Shown here: positions 36,601 to 46,699 of the stretch, piece after piece
How positions within the stretch are numbered: the first letter of the stretch is position 1
Layout of the letters: each line of letters begins with the position of its first letter
Assembly: GCA_964017185.1 (NCBI GenBank)
Contig: OZ024869.1
Span: forward strand, 332,501-396,500
Reading direction: 5' to 3'
Origin: Rugalucina vietnamica
Lineage: Eukaryota; Mollusca; Bivalvia; Lucinida; Lucinidae
DNA: 64,000 nucleotides
The notes under the pieces: generated by a model
The model's input: the letters and a program-made list of their open reading frames with translations, nothing else
Databases searched by the model: none
Told to the model about the DNA's origin: nothing
Made by a program: the position numbers and the translations under genes

Positions 36601-39600
36601 ACATTGGCTTCTTTGGTAAGATTGGGTCCTATGTCAAAAGAGGGTTGACATTGTACTTATTCCGGAATAAAATGTGCTACAGCAACGCGACATGAACGAG
36701 AAAGTACAATTAACCTGCACTATGATTTCTATTGTAGCCTGAAGATCGTATCTTAACTATTCCGTTAAAATAGTTAATTTTACATATAATCTGCATTAAC
36801 ATGTTTGATGTATACCAATATACCTAAAAGCATGGTATCCCATCAATCACCTTGGTTGGTGTATATGAGTTTTGTTAAAAGAAACCCTGTCTGAGTATTA
36901 AGAATCAAAATGGCTTACTGAGCCACGAAGACAACCAAGGGGGTACATCAAAGCAAAGCATTTATACCGAATCTGAACGTTTCGTGTTGATATTCGTTTG
37001 TTTTTAGAATCATGAAGCAACTTATGATAGGATTGCCTGCTGCACTGGTCGCCTTAAATGTTTTCAATATATTTTAGCTCTTTAGTTTAGCGACATTATT
37101 AACGATTAGTTTAGCGACATTATATCAGATTGGCTTAGTTTTGGCAAGCTGTCTGACATTGCGGAAGTGTAGTATGGTAATATGCTAAACATACATTTAC
37201 ATATAGAAGGGACATTCATATTCATAAATAAATCCGGCCGACACATAATCGAATAATTCTGACAGGAATAGCAGGTCATTCTGGTGCATTTTGCCCTTGG
37301 TTTAGGCACATTTTGAACAAATCGATGCATTGATTTAACTAACCAAGGCAACAGCAAATTAGAATACAAGGACATCTTAAATGTTCTACTGTTTGGGGTT
37401 GCTTGTCACTTGGAACTTGGAACTCAATTTTAATGAAGAATTGGCGCATTATATTACGTACCTTCTGGTACACAAACTGACTCCAAAGTACTGACGAACA
37501 GAAGGTCCAGGAATCAAAACATTGAAATTCAAAATCCCAATCTAGAAACTCAAGGCGGGAAAGAAAAACAATACAAGGCATTTGGACGGAAAATGTCAGT
37601 TAGGATACCCCAACCAAAGTTCTACGTACCACATCATGCCATTGAAATAAAGCTTGGGCCAGCTGAAGTATATTACAGACGATGTACAAATACTCTGCTG
37701 CTAAAACAATATAAAACTGTTATGGGATTTTGAAAATATTATTACCATGATTAAATATTTTCTTCGATCATTGACCCGAGTTAATGGAGATCGTATGATT
37801 GAAAACTTCCACATTTTATAATAGGATGAGCCTGTTGCCAAGTCGAGCAAGAAACACATTTTATCATATATAATATCCATAAACTTGTGAGAAAAATACA
37901 CAAAATTGCCCAAAAACATACTGATAGAATCAGGTGATCAGAGAAATCAGGTTTTTATCACTGGCGTGAAAGATACAACCTAAAGCAGTGTGTTACTGTT
38001 AAATGGTGCGAACAAGATTTGCTTTACATTTAAAACTGTTAACGACAGGAATAAGTTCGAGCATACATTTAGGATTTTGGCTGTCTGCAAAGCCATTGCT
38101 TCCAATCACGATTGTATGTGTAGCTACTTCTACAGCGTGAGAAGAGTTAATGTGGTCAAGGACTGCAACACAAACAACGAGTCATTTAATGGTCATTCAC
38201 TCTGACTAACCGTATGTGCAGAAGTTTACAACCAAAATAAATTAGATTTTAATGAAAAATGGTGCAAGTCGGGATTGGGGCGGAATAAGTTTATCAAAGC
38301 ATAATGGGAAATAATCTACAATTAACTTGAGAAGAAAAGAAAGAAAATAAACTAAAAGTGATTCATCGTAGTAAACCGCTAGAGGCAGAAAAACGAAAGT
38401 TTGCCAAAAATAACAAACTGTGTGTCGTCTAAACTCTGACCTTTTGTGTCAATAGGTCACTAGTCATGCGCCTTAAGGTTATTATATGTCTGTTTTGTAC
38501 AAATCTGTGAAATGACTTGTAACTGTATTAAGTTATAGCTACTGTCAGTGGCGAAAAATTATGATTTATGTTTCGAGTGACATATGTTTGTCATCGTAAT
38601 TAGTAGTAGTGAGCAATTAAAGGCTCACAAAACTATATGAGTGAGTCTCGCCTGTCTCGAAACAAACGTTACAAGTTATTCCAACTCGCAAACTTTCGAG
38701 GCTTTCAGTAAAGTACATGATTCGTGTTATGTTGTCATGGGTATCAGCAAACTAATTGTGTACACGAATGCAAAGAATAAATCAGTAAAGAGGGTTTCTG
38801 ATAAAACAAATCAGGAGTACAAGGACAGAAACCATCAGAGGGTCTTTTCACATCCCTTACGGCCCTATTGTCGGTTTTTAGAGCAACTCTGATCTCCAAA
38901 GTGCAAAGAACCCTAAAGCCCAAGAGATAAGTACATATAAACAACACCAAATCCGTAATAAGTGGATACAGACATTGCTACATGTGATGAATGGACAATG
39001 CAAATTTGTCAGAAGGAATTCCTTTTGAAGTAAAATATCCACAAATTCAAAATCAGACGAGAAAGCTTTGAATTAATGGTTAACCCAGTGCTGGACACAT
39101 GTCTGAATCTAAGCTATGAACACGGGGCTTGTCGTCAATACTGTCACCAGCTGCTGAGAACATACAAGTGTTAACGCACCCTGGTCATTGATAAAACTCG
39201 AAGTCAAGAGTAATCAGCCTCCTGGGCATTAAAATATACATTATGGCATATATAAATGAGCCGCCCCATGGGAAAACCAACAATCTGCATAGGCGAAAAC
39301 AAAGGCGCAGATCAGCTTCGCGGTAACCGCGAAGCTGATCAGCGCCTTTGTTTGCGCTACTCGGATAGTACAATTCTTCCTCTACTTATATCCCAAATTT
39401 CAAGCTTATAGCCTGTTTCTGTGACTGTACAGGTCGGTTTGTGTCGGACCTGTTCGGAAACCACATTGTTGGTTTTCCCACGAGGTGGCTCAAATGTAAC
39501 GGGCGGACTTGTCATTACAGAGGCATGAAGTATAACGGCCCAGTGGTCATTTATTATGACCAGGCGTTTGACCAGGCGCAGGCATCAGAGATAAATGGAG

Positions 39601-42600
39601 AATGTCCACGCCCGCAGGCGATAGGAGTGTTGATTTAACAGTCATTAAGTGATTAAGAGGCAGATAAAATCAAAATTGTATGATGACACATTTACTGTCA
39701 ACATGGTGAAGCACGCGATACTAAAATGGATCAATAAAGATGGTGTGCGGAGTGAACGTCTTCAGCATACCGAAGTTGTGTACCTCGAAATAGCTATTAC
39801 GGAACTGTAACTGGCGTGTTAGACAAAAATAGAGGAAAACACCAAACCTAGGCATAGCAACTGATAGAAACTAACTTAAGTAGCTTAGACAGACTTTTAA
39901 ACTGCATTTTCCACGCACCTGAGCAAGGTGCAATTAATGTGATTTCGTTTTTCGGCTACTTAAACACATTTCATGAGGGTGAACAAAAGTTTGTTATAGC
40001 AGTGTTACAAAGAGGCCAAAGTGTGTCAAATGGTCATTTTAATATTGGCGTCTCCATATTGACTGTAGGACAATCTACAACTGTTTACATTCACACAGTA
40101 TGTCCGCCCCCGAGTATTTACCGTGGACATTATAAAACCATTAGCTGGTAATGAAGTCAAGTTCGTTTTCCAATCAATTTAAGTCCAGATATGCAAATCT
40201 TGTCCTACTTAACATATTATATATAATTAATCATACTTATTGAAATTTGTTATAAAGTTGACATTTGACATAAATTGCGTTTTCGAATAGAATTATCTAA
40301 ATATATAATTAACATTATTGTAATGAATCATTGATAATAATTCTTCTCTGAACATTTAAAGTCACTTGGGGTAATGATCATCAATAATCGGAAAAGTTTC
40401 CGTAAATTGCTGTTGACAGAATCATGGGTATGATCCGTCTAAAGTGAGTATAACCAAAATGTCCTTCGTTCTGCAGTCAACTGTCTAAATATTCCAGACC
40501 TCAAGATGGTGGACCATTTGCAGAAATTATTGTTGTACTAAACATAGCAATTAGAAACAATATTGTATCTTTTTAAGCCAGATCGACCCATGAGAAAAAT
40601 AACAAAGCAGTTCTTGTTGAAGTGACTTGAAATCAATGAGATCTGAAACAATTCCATAATACAATATCAATATTTTCGCACCGAGGCCTCTGTATAAAGC
40701 AAGACAGCACGTTCTGATTCTGGATTCTTGCTTTTTGACGATGAAAAGCCGTTCTAAATTATTCTTGATTTCGCTATATTAAGGAGCATCCCCGGTCTTC
40801 TCATCAATGTGGTGGTTAATGTCGGCACCCCAGTCTGACCTCTCCACAAGTTCGATCTCAACCTTCTTAATTACACTTTAACCTGTGTACACAATAGCAG
40901 CCTCTCATTTACCGTTGCACTTAATTGATGGGTGCAACAGATTTCAACGGTCAGATCTCTTTTAGTTCCTACACGAGACTCTGCATGGTAAACCATGTAT
41001 TTCATATATGCAAAAAATGTCGATATTAAAGCTGCAATGTGACTGCATAGCTTCATCATTTTCAAAGAAAGTTCAATCCCTCGTCGCGTTAAATCCAAAA
41101 TTACAGTTCTCTAGCCATCTTATGTGACTGTACAGCCCGGGTTGTATCGGGCCTGGTTGCAAACCCCCAAAGACAGGTTTCTCCTTTGTCTCCACTACAC
41201 GGAGTAAATGGTGACGGAGTAAATGACAAAACCATAACTCGGAACGTATGACCAGGTGAACTTTGGAGTGAAAACATCTTGACTAGGGCTGACTAGACAA
41301 TAAGTGTCACCATTTAACCATCAAACACGACATTGTGAAAACCATTGATAACACAATATGATCTCATGCTGGATCTGTAGTATTCCGTAGTAGTACCGGA
41401 TTCTGAGGCCCGCATACAGTTGCGCTCGCGCAGCACTGTACATATCAGTAGCCTTGGAGTTAACAGTAATGGTGTGCTGAATGCGACCTCGACCGGCGGG
41501 CCGGTAACAAGTGTTCACATAATGTCATACAAGTTTGGAGATTTGATATTCGCTAGAAAACGCTTCACATACGTGAGTCTACTTCACATACGTGAGTCTA
41601 CTGTAAATAAATAAGTTTCCACTTTGTAGATGCTTTAGTTATATTATGCGTAGATAACTAACCCTAATCTTAACTAAAATGTCAGGCCGTTTTGAACGTG
41701 GTTTGGCGTCATTGTAGAAATGGTGAACCATTTTTTCTGTAGATGGTTGTGGAGAAGCGCATTTTTGATAGAAGCCATGATTGAGATGAAGCTGGACATT
41801 TTTATATCAATTTATCATAATAAGTAATGATTTATCAAGTAATGGTAAAATGTAAAACCAGAAACACATAGAACAATATTATTTTGGTCGGTAAAACCTA
41901 GCCAAACATAGGAGACACTGATTAGAGTGCAGACCATCATTAAACGGACATGAACAACCGGTGGAATGTAGTGGATCTGTACTATGCATTTTGCTTGCCA
42001 ACACTATTTTGTGTGGCGACAAGAGCATGCCAGAGTAGCCAACTGCCAAAGTTTATGTATCAGCTGGGAATTAGACATGACACCCATTAATGATAATGAT
42101 AAACAATCCGGACAGAACATTGTACTGAACGCTATTTTCAATTAGCATACTGAATGAAAGAATTTAAACCATATATAAAGGACACTGCTAAACTATATGC
42201 AGGAAACGAAACAAACATGGAGTAAGAACCGTTCTGATATACCCCCACCCCCGAACACTGGAAAATACTAACACTTCCCTCACACTATTAATATATTTAC
42301 ATAACAATTATACATAACTCTGTATCAAGGCTACTCACTTGTGTTGTTATTGTTTGCAGTATGCGTTGGAGAAGAGAAGCCAGTGCTTGCATTAAGCTGA
42401 CATATCTAGTGGATGCTTCCGACAATACCTCATATATATAATTTATATGAAGACATAAACCTACCTTTCGGTATTACCACTGGACATCCAAGGTCCATAG
42501 ACTGGAGTTTCTGAAGAGCAATTTTCTGTAGCACAAGCCTCTCTGCCTCCGACAGCTGTAAGATACTGATAGGCCGTAGGACTAGTTTCCGACCACTAAC

Positions 42601-45600
42601 ATTGCACCATGAACAGTTCCCCTACAACAGAAAACGAGTAACGTATTAAGTAAGATAAGCGAATAACGCGTGTAACATAAGCGAGTAACGTACGTAACAT
42701 ACGCACGTAAAGTTTGTGACATGTCATATGGCAAGCAGTTTTGTTACAAAACAGAATGTATAGCCAAAATCGTGCACTTACAAAACAAAATTGCATACAA
42801 TAAAGTGCATAAGAGGGTATGTTGCTACCAAGCAATGCTATGTTGCATGTGCTACCGCATTTAGAATCACAATTGACAGACACAATCAAATGCAACCTTG
42901 TTTTATTCTCATCCTTACATCACTAAATTGCATATCAACTTCAAACCAAAACAGATACAAGTAGTGACCGAAAAAAACGAAAGCCGACTCATCTTATGAA
43001 CTATTATTATTCTGGATCCAAAAATATCCATCGATGGTAAATTAAATCAAGAAAACATTCGGTATATAATTTATGACATTTCAAGATGGGGCGTCTGTTG
43101 TTTGAGTCGGTATGGGATATATAAACAGGCAGAGATGCTCAAGATTATATTGTTGAGGATTAAACAGTAAAGAATTCCTACATTTATTGAATGCACATAT
43201 GTTGCTCTTACTTTGGGTAGCCTGTTTACATCGAGTGAAAAGCAAAAACGCGCGATGCATGTTCTTCGTACTTAACAAGAAAACAGCATTAAACTGTAGC
43301 AAATTGCCTTGTCTGTTTGTTTTCGGACAACACATCTATTTGAATCACCTGACTCGGTACATTTACAATACATCACCAACAGATCGCGCATGTATCGTCA
43401 TATGGTGTTGGTATACAAATTGTTCTTTAAAGTCCTGAGATCCATTAATCGGATTTATTTTGCAAAAAACAATGCACATTCTATAAGAACTTGAAGCAAG
43501 AGAGGAGGTACTTTTACAATTGGAAGTGGACATAATGATAAGATTAAGTTTAAACTATCACACAATTACATGCTTAGTCCAAAACGCGTGTTTAATGGCG
43601 TAAACATAAGTGTTGGGTTTTATTTGACGATGCCGTATGTATTTTATGAACAAACCAATTCTAAGTAGCTCTTTTGTGCATAAAATCCTAGAAAATTGCA
43701 AAGATAACGACTGCACAAAAATTCACGTGAAGCGGAATACCACCTGCGAATAGCAGTTGCAGAGGTATTTTTCAGTAAACGAAAACCATTTTGCTTTAAT
43801 GCAAGTAATTAAGCATTGGTGCATAGGATAATTTTATTTCCAAACCTCCAACAGAAGCTTAAGGTCAGGCAGTATAATACCATTTCTTTCTAACTTTCTG
43901 TACGTGGGAGTATGGGTATTACCAAGAACGCAGGTTTAAATTTCTCAGACAAAACTTGTATTGTTCTTTGAATATATAAATTTACATGTTTTACATGTAC
44001 AATCTCGTGTTGATAAATATAAAACCACTTCAGATCTGCTTTAAAGTGAATCGCAAGTTCAACATATTTAGAATACAGGCCCGTTTCAAAAATAGCATAG
44101 CCCTGCAATATCGCAAAATATATTGACCCCTTCATCTGCACCGCATCGATTATTCATCAGACACAAAGGTAACATTTTATATTTTGTTAATCGGTTCATG
44201 TGTTCTCAAATTGTATTAAGATTTTATTGACTATGAGCCGTCCTGTCGGACTGGAACTCGTCTTTTGACGTATACAAAACGTTTGACAGATTTTAGTCAA
44301 CGCTTTGGTATACCCGAAAGCTGGCTTCTTGTCTCATCAAGTTGTTCATGAACAATAAAAGCTTAAATACCATTTCAACATACAGATACTATGCCAAAGT
44401 TTCATTCATGCTAGATTAATAGCTATCAAACAATGATGCAATGCAGATGAAGGGTCAATTCACTTTGCGAGGACAAGTTTTGTGAAACGGATCTGTATAG
44501 TACTGAAAATATGCTAATAATAATAAGTCTTTAGCATACTTCAAACATTTACTCAAGTCTTCCTTATTTATATTTTCTATTTAGTAGTATTATATTTTAC
44601 TACAACTATCATTAAAATATTAATTTCAACACAACATTCAATAATATCAGATGTATCTTAATCATAAAATGGCATTTACAAATTAAGAAAGTATAAGAAA
44701 CACTGCAGGGGTCCTTAAATTCTAGTATATAGCTGAAAATAGTAGTATAGTTTTTGCTTTTTCTAAATTTTGCTACAGTGCAAGTAGGTAGGTCTGCTTT
44801 GAAATCTTGCTAATGATAAAATATAACTGATAACATATATGTATATGCAATAAAACAACATTGCAGAATCATGTTGTTGTTGAACGCTACATGCAATAGA
44901 AGCATATGGGTCAATGAGTACATTTGTTTTCACCCTACATAATAATAATTATTGTTTCCTTGATCTGATCTGGAGGCCATTTCCCTTTAATTCTACGGAC
45001 AGACAATATTAACAGGTATAGCTAAAATATGGTGAATATACAATTAAAGATAACCTTTATCAATTACTGTCCAGACATGATTACGACACATTGTGCGAAA
45101 TAAACAAATAACCACGTGGATAGGTATGCACCAATGATAATTGATTCCGCAGGGAGTGAAACATGTGCAAATACCCGCAAAATCTTATGTTATTTAAAGA
45201 AAACAATCAAGTTTTAAAAGAGTAATACTAAGAATACACCAGTTTAAAAGTAAAGTGTAATAATCAGTCGCTGCATAAATAAATGTCTAGTGCACATATT
45301 ATTAGATAACAGAAATAATATGATAAATAGATACCACAATATATAGTAATCTAATTATCAAGAGAATGTAAACAATTTACTATTTATAGCACATCGTACG
45401 TCAAGGAAGGAAATTCCGCATCGGACCTTGGAGAAAGCACTAATCAGTAACAGACAAAGTTATGTGGAATCCGTGAGAAATTTGTAACTAAATGGCGATT
45501 AATTTGTTGGCAACCTTGAAAATTCCTTCATTATCCGTCTACATCATGCGCAGATGATGGTAACAGACAAAATTAATAAGCGTTCATCATAAAAACATGG

Positions 45601-45732
45601 TGCTGGCTGGATAATGCATTTTGCATTCAATTATATTAAAGGTTTTGTTACCTGAAAATGCTTCACGTGGAGGTTGAATATAACTGGTTTTGAATGTCGA
45701 ACAACGGACCCGCAGATGACGAGATGAAACAT
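23873..45732 (-). CDS. ARHGAP6: ARHGAP6/36-type Rho GTPase-activating protein
   Basis: A cytoplasmic, cytoskeleton-associated GAP that should speed GTP hydrolysis on Rho-family GTPases. Eleven minus-strand exons join with every phase matching into 2169 nt, 722 residues: 45732-45652, 42621-42465, 33542-33435, 33086-32945, 32542-32464, 31451-31259, 30562-30356, 28539-28388, 25585-25406, 25019-24922 and 24644-23873. The N-terminal part has the family signatures [17 protein letters not shown] and [13 protein letters not shown]. The RhoGAP domain is about residues 235-433: GIFRVG with arginine finger R262, [14 protein letters not shown], and [10 protein letters not shown] Ser/Pro-rich tail of about 255 residues ends in ETLV, a class I PDZ ligand also found at the end of vertebrate ARHGAP6. 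ARHGAP36 lacks that tail and the finger, so ARHGAP6 is the better name; the gene may equal the ancestor of both. The first exon is the least certain. Confidence 0.9.
24922..25019 (-). CDS. ARHGAP6: ARHGAP6-like exon 10
   Basis: It encodes [20 protein letters not shown], matching the (L/V)P..L..E.L..LLETDP segment that follows the GAP domain in vertebrate ARHGAP6. It ends GTG|GTAAGC in phase 2. Confidence 0.92.
25406..25585 (-). CDS. ARHGAP6: ARHGAP6-like exon 9
   Basis: Sixty codons in phase 0: [20 protein letters not shown] (third RhoGAP box with conserved Asn), then [16 protein letters not shown] and the closing helix ending NHHELFQ. Confidence 0.94.
25971..26148. mobile_element. Palindromic element (MITE-like)
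   Basis: A near-perfect inverted repeat: ATTAGGGGATAACTGTATTC on the left mirrors GAATATTGTTATCCCCATTC..TAAT on the right, with a centre around GGCGACGCGTTAGCGGAGCC. It lies in a RhoGAP intron and is followed by an ACGT-rich tail to about 26340. Confidence 0.8.
26190..26345. promoter_or_regulatory. ACGT/CRE-like motif cluster 1
   Basis: GCGACGT, CGACGTT (twice), TGACGTTAGG, TGACGTTATC and GACGTCGCG occur in 150 bp, with CCAATCAG and CCAATAAG nearby. These resemble half-sites for CREB/ATF-type bZIP proteins. Probably part of the transposable element to its left. Confidence 0.4.
26646..26887. mobile_element. MITE family 2, copy 1
   Basis: Terminal inverted repeats ATATGAGCCGCCTCGTGGGA / CCCATGAGGCGGCTCATAT. 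Off-centre is a strong hairpin (GATCAGCTTCGCGGTTACCG mirrored by CGCGAAGCTGATC). Its minus strand translates to [20 protein letters not shown], a string frequent in bivalve gene models, which reflects repeat abundance and not a gene. Confidence 0.85.
26890..27670. other. RhoGAP intron without recognised features
   Basis: Noncoding. I see no exon with the phase needed between 25585 and 28388 and no named repeat. Confidence 0.4.
27680..27832 (+). mobile_element. Reverse transcriptase remnant
   Basis: A single frame reads [20 protein letters not shown] before a stop. K(V/I)DLKDAF..(I/L)P is the usual start of the catalytic region of LTR/DIRS-type reverse transcriptases. Only this piece remains, antisense in a RhoGAP intron. 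Confidence 0.4.
28388..28539 (-). CDS. ARHGAP6: ARHGAP6-like exon 8
   Basis: It encodes [20 protein letters not shown] and [16 protein letters not shown], the mid-domain helices, ending at ACG|GTAAGA in phase 0. Confidence 0.92.
28545..30025. other. RhoGAP intron without recognised features
   Basis: AT-rich noncoding DNA between exons 7 and 8. No repeat family or RNA recognised. Confidence 0.4.
30030..30306. mobile_element. MITE family 1, copy 4 (RhoGAP intron)
   Basis: Left end CATCAGGAAAACATGTCCAT, right end TTGCACGGGCAAGTTTTCGT, with the same GAACCGCCTCATCGAGGCGG palindrome as copy 1. It lies just downstream of the splice donor of exon 7. Confidence 0.8.
30356..30562 (-). CDS. ARHGAP6: ARHGAP6-like exon 7 (arginine finger)
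   Basis: It encodes [38 protein letters not shown] and TRDLYSPL. The Arg of GIFR is the catalytic finger; LK.ffR.LPePL is the second RhoGAP box. A MITE begins 50 bp beyond its donor. Confidence 0.95.
30787..31279. repeat. 103-bp tandem array containing a splice donor, five copies
   Basis: GCTTACCATAAGTTTCTATA recurs at 30841, 30944, 31047 and 31150, and as ACTTACC.. at 31253: spacing is exactly 103 bp every time. The member at 31253 spans the true end of exon 6 and its donor; the other four are intronic copies, each with 21 bases of exon sequence plus GTAAGC. The leftmost unit is diverged upstream of 30830. The others are nearly identical, so expansion is recent. Confidence 0.95.
31259..31451 (-). 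CDS. ARHGAP6: ARHGAP6-like exon 6 (start of RhoGAP domain)
   Basis: It encodes [28 protein letters not shown] and [16 protein letters not shown], the entry helix of the RhoGAP fold. Its donor (TATG|GTAAGT) is the last member of a 103-bp tandem array that repeats the donor and the exon's last 21 bases in the downstream intron. Confidence 0.9.
31530..31680 (-). repeat. Fragment of the dispersed repeat family
   Basis: GATTTCTTTCTGATTTCGTA and CCAATGTCTACTTTTACTTT match the reverse of the GGCGCAATCAGAAAGA and AAGTAGGCAATG blocks of copies B-E. Only the left block is present. Confidence 0.45.
32464..32542 (-). CDS. ARHGAP6: ARHGAP6-like exon 5
   Basis: A short Ser-rich linker exon ([13 protein letters not shown]) from TACTTTCAG to AAAAA|GTAAGT, phase 2 to 0. 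A perfect 51-bp duplication lies 37 bp upstream of its acceptor. Confidence 0.82.
32579..32680. repeat. Perfect 51-bp tandem duplication
   Basis: Two identical units (CATTCACTAGTGAAATTTTA ... CTGTTTTTACAG) back to back. They lie just upstream of the acceptor of exon 5, in the region where the branch point would be. Confidence 0.95.
32945..33086 (-). CDS. ARHGAP6: ARHGAP6-like exon 4
   Basis: The acceptor is TTATGCAG and the donor CCAG|GTAAAT. It encodes [20 protein letters not shown], the F-G-x-P-L...VAND signature of the family, then [13 protein letters not shown]. Confidence 0.88.
33435..33542 (-). CDS. ARHGAP6: ARHGAP6-like exon 3
   Basis: It runs from GTTTACAG to AAAG|GTAGGA. It encodes a basic stretch, [19 protein letters not shown], possibly a nuclear-localisation or membrane-binding patch. 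Phases fit both neighbours. Confidence 0.85.
33627..33732. mobile_element. Short foldback element
   Basis: GCAAACAGAATAGCCCCAGA pairs with TCTGGGGCTATTCTGTTTGC around a GACGCCGC GTTCT GCGGCGTC hairpin; outer TTTAAGC / GCTTAAA also pair. It lies about 90 bp upstream (in transcript sense) of RhoGAP exon 3. It could be a very short MITE or a hairpin precursor. Confidence 0.75.
33783..33955. mobile_element. Palindromic element (MITE-like)
   Basis: AAATAGATCAGCTCTAG mirrors CTAGAGCTGATCTATTT, and inner arms GTGAATTGTTGAGTAATAAT and GGTCAGTTGTA also mirror, around CGAGCGCGCAGCGCGAGTG. The GTGATTTATCTGC centre is strongly GC-rich compared with the flanks. Confidence 0.8.
34090..34412. promoter_or_regulatory. 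ACGT/CRE-like motif cluster 2
   Basis: ATGACGTAAC, TAACGTGAC, CTGACGTCAG (a full CRE palindrome), TAACGTCACG, TTGACGTCGCG and GTGACGTTC occur within about 320 bp, next to the palindrome at 33.8 kb. It is in the large RhoGAP intron. Function is unknown; it is probably transposon-derived. Confidence 0.4.
34505..34565 (+). repeat. Fragment of the dispersed repeat family
   Basis: ACAAGTAGGCAATGATCAGG and CAATCAGAAAGAAATTCCTA match the left block of copies B-D. Only about 60 bp remain. Confidence 0.6.
34570..39250. other. Large RhoGAP intron, first part
   Basis: I see no further exon with the phase required between exons 2 and 3, no RNA gene and no named repeat. Base composition is uniformly AT-rich. 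Confidence 0.4.
39254..39494. mobile_element. MITE family 2, copy 2
   Basis: AAATGAGCCGCCCCATGGGA / CCCACGAGGTGGCTCAAAT termini and the AGATCAGCTTCGCGGTAACC hairpin. It is in the opposite orientation to copy 1 at 26.7 kb. Confidence 0.85.
39500..42460. other. Large RhoGAP intron, second part
   Basis: No exon recognised. A small tandem duplication (TTCACATACGTGAGTCTAC twice) lies near 41.56-41.60 kb, and a diverged piece of MITE family 2 (GACTGTACAGCCCGGGTTGT) near 41.13 kb. Confidence 0.4.
42465..42621 (-). CDS. ARHGAP6: ARHGAP6-like exon 2
   Basis: It runs from TCTGTTGTAG to AAAG|GTAGGT, phase 0 to 1. It encodes [20 protein letters not shown], then [12 protein letters not shown] and GCPVVIPK, matching the LSE.ER..LQ.vA block upstream of the GAP domain in vertebrate ARHGAP6. 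Confidence 0.88.
42625..45650. other. First RhoGAP intron
   Basis: Noncoding and AT-rich. Next to exon 2, at 42.64-42.71 kb, a degenerate repeat of AGTAACGTA/CGTAACATA units occurs. Nothing else recognised. Confidence 0.4.
45652..45732 (-). CDS. ARHGAP6: ARHGAP6-like first coding exon (candidate)
   Basis: ATG opens 27 codons ending HVKHFQ at a CAG|GTAACA donor, phase 0, which fits the phase-0 acceptor of the next exon. An in-frame TGA lies 12 nt upstream, but that stop is created at the junction with the adjacent transposable element. I do not recognise the peptide, so assignment rests on phase, strand and position. Other start exons may exist upstream. Confidence 0.55.
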
Positions 45733-45743
45733 TGTAAAGGTTC

Positions 45744-46691
45744 AAGGATGTTCGCTGCTAACATTTGACATTTCGGAACTTCCGTTTTTTCTTTTGTTGA
45801 ATATCTCGTAAACGGTTGCAGATATTTTCCTGATATTTTATATGTGGATACATATTGATGATATGCATTGAATGAGACATGAAAATTGTCAATCTAAGGA
45901 ATTTCATTTTTTCACCCCATTTTCTGCAACTTTTCAGAAATGTTAAGTTGTCACTAAAATTTAGGGGGTAGGGTAGATTAAACTTGAATATTACACATCT
46001 TCAAATTAATTGCACTGGTTTGATGTTTATTTTAGCAGCAGTATATGTTAACATGCTGTTCTAAGTCAGTCTTTCTGTCTTTGGTGTGCTAGTTTTAAAA
46101 TTTTGGGTGGTTTTATAAGATGGGCTCTAAGAAACAAAACAGCCGAAAAAAGGCTTAAAGTGGCGATTTTCAAGTTATTAGTTCTCTCTTATATGCACAC
46201 TACCCTATATTTTTCTCTCTTTTATTCGAACAATATTACAAAGCTCTATGTTGTGTGAAAATACAAGAAAAAGTTTGAATCTACAAATATGGGTTTGGCA
46301 CATTTCAAAATACTAATTTTTTCCGACTTTTCAAGTATGGGGGTAGGGTTGGAAAATGTCTCGTAAAATTTTGTCATCCACTTCAAGTTGCAATTTTTTC
46401 TATGCGTTTGGTCCAAAATAGTTTGTTTTACGTAAATATTATGACTTTTGAAAGCATTCTAGGTGAACTTTTGTTCGAGACAGGTATGTTTCAAAGAATT
46501 AAAAATTAAAATAATTTTACTAAATTTAAAACATGGCGTTCAGAGGTCTCATTCAGAGGCCTGTAGCTTGAAAAAATGCACACTACCCTATACTTATTTT
46601 GTTTCCAAATGTCTGGTGTTGTATTTTGGAATCAAAAAAGTATGGTTAGAAAAAAAGTTTGAATACTTTTTCATTGGCAGCGAACATCCTT
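45744..46691. mobile_element. 948-bp non-autonomous DNA transposon with 15-bp inverted repeats
   Basis: It starts AAGGATGTTCGCTGC and ends GCAGCGAACATCCTT, exact inverses. The flanks AAAGGTTC (45736-45743) and AAAGGTAC (46692-46699) agree at 7 of 8 bases, as expected for an 8-bp target duplication of the hAT type. No transposase frame is present; internal sequence includes two GGGGGTAGGGT blocks. It sits 11 bp from the predicted RhoGAP start codon. Confidence 0.8.
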
Positions 46692-46699
46692 AAAGGTAC

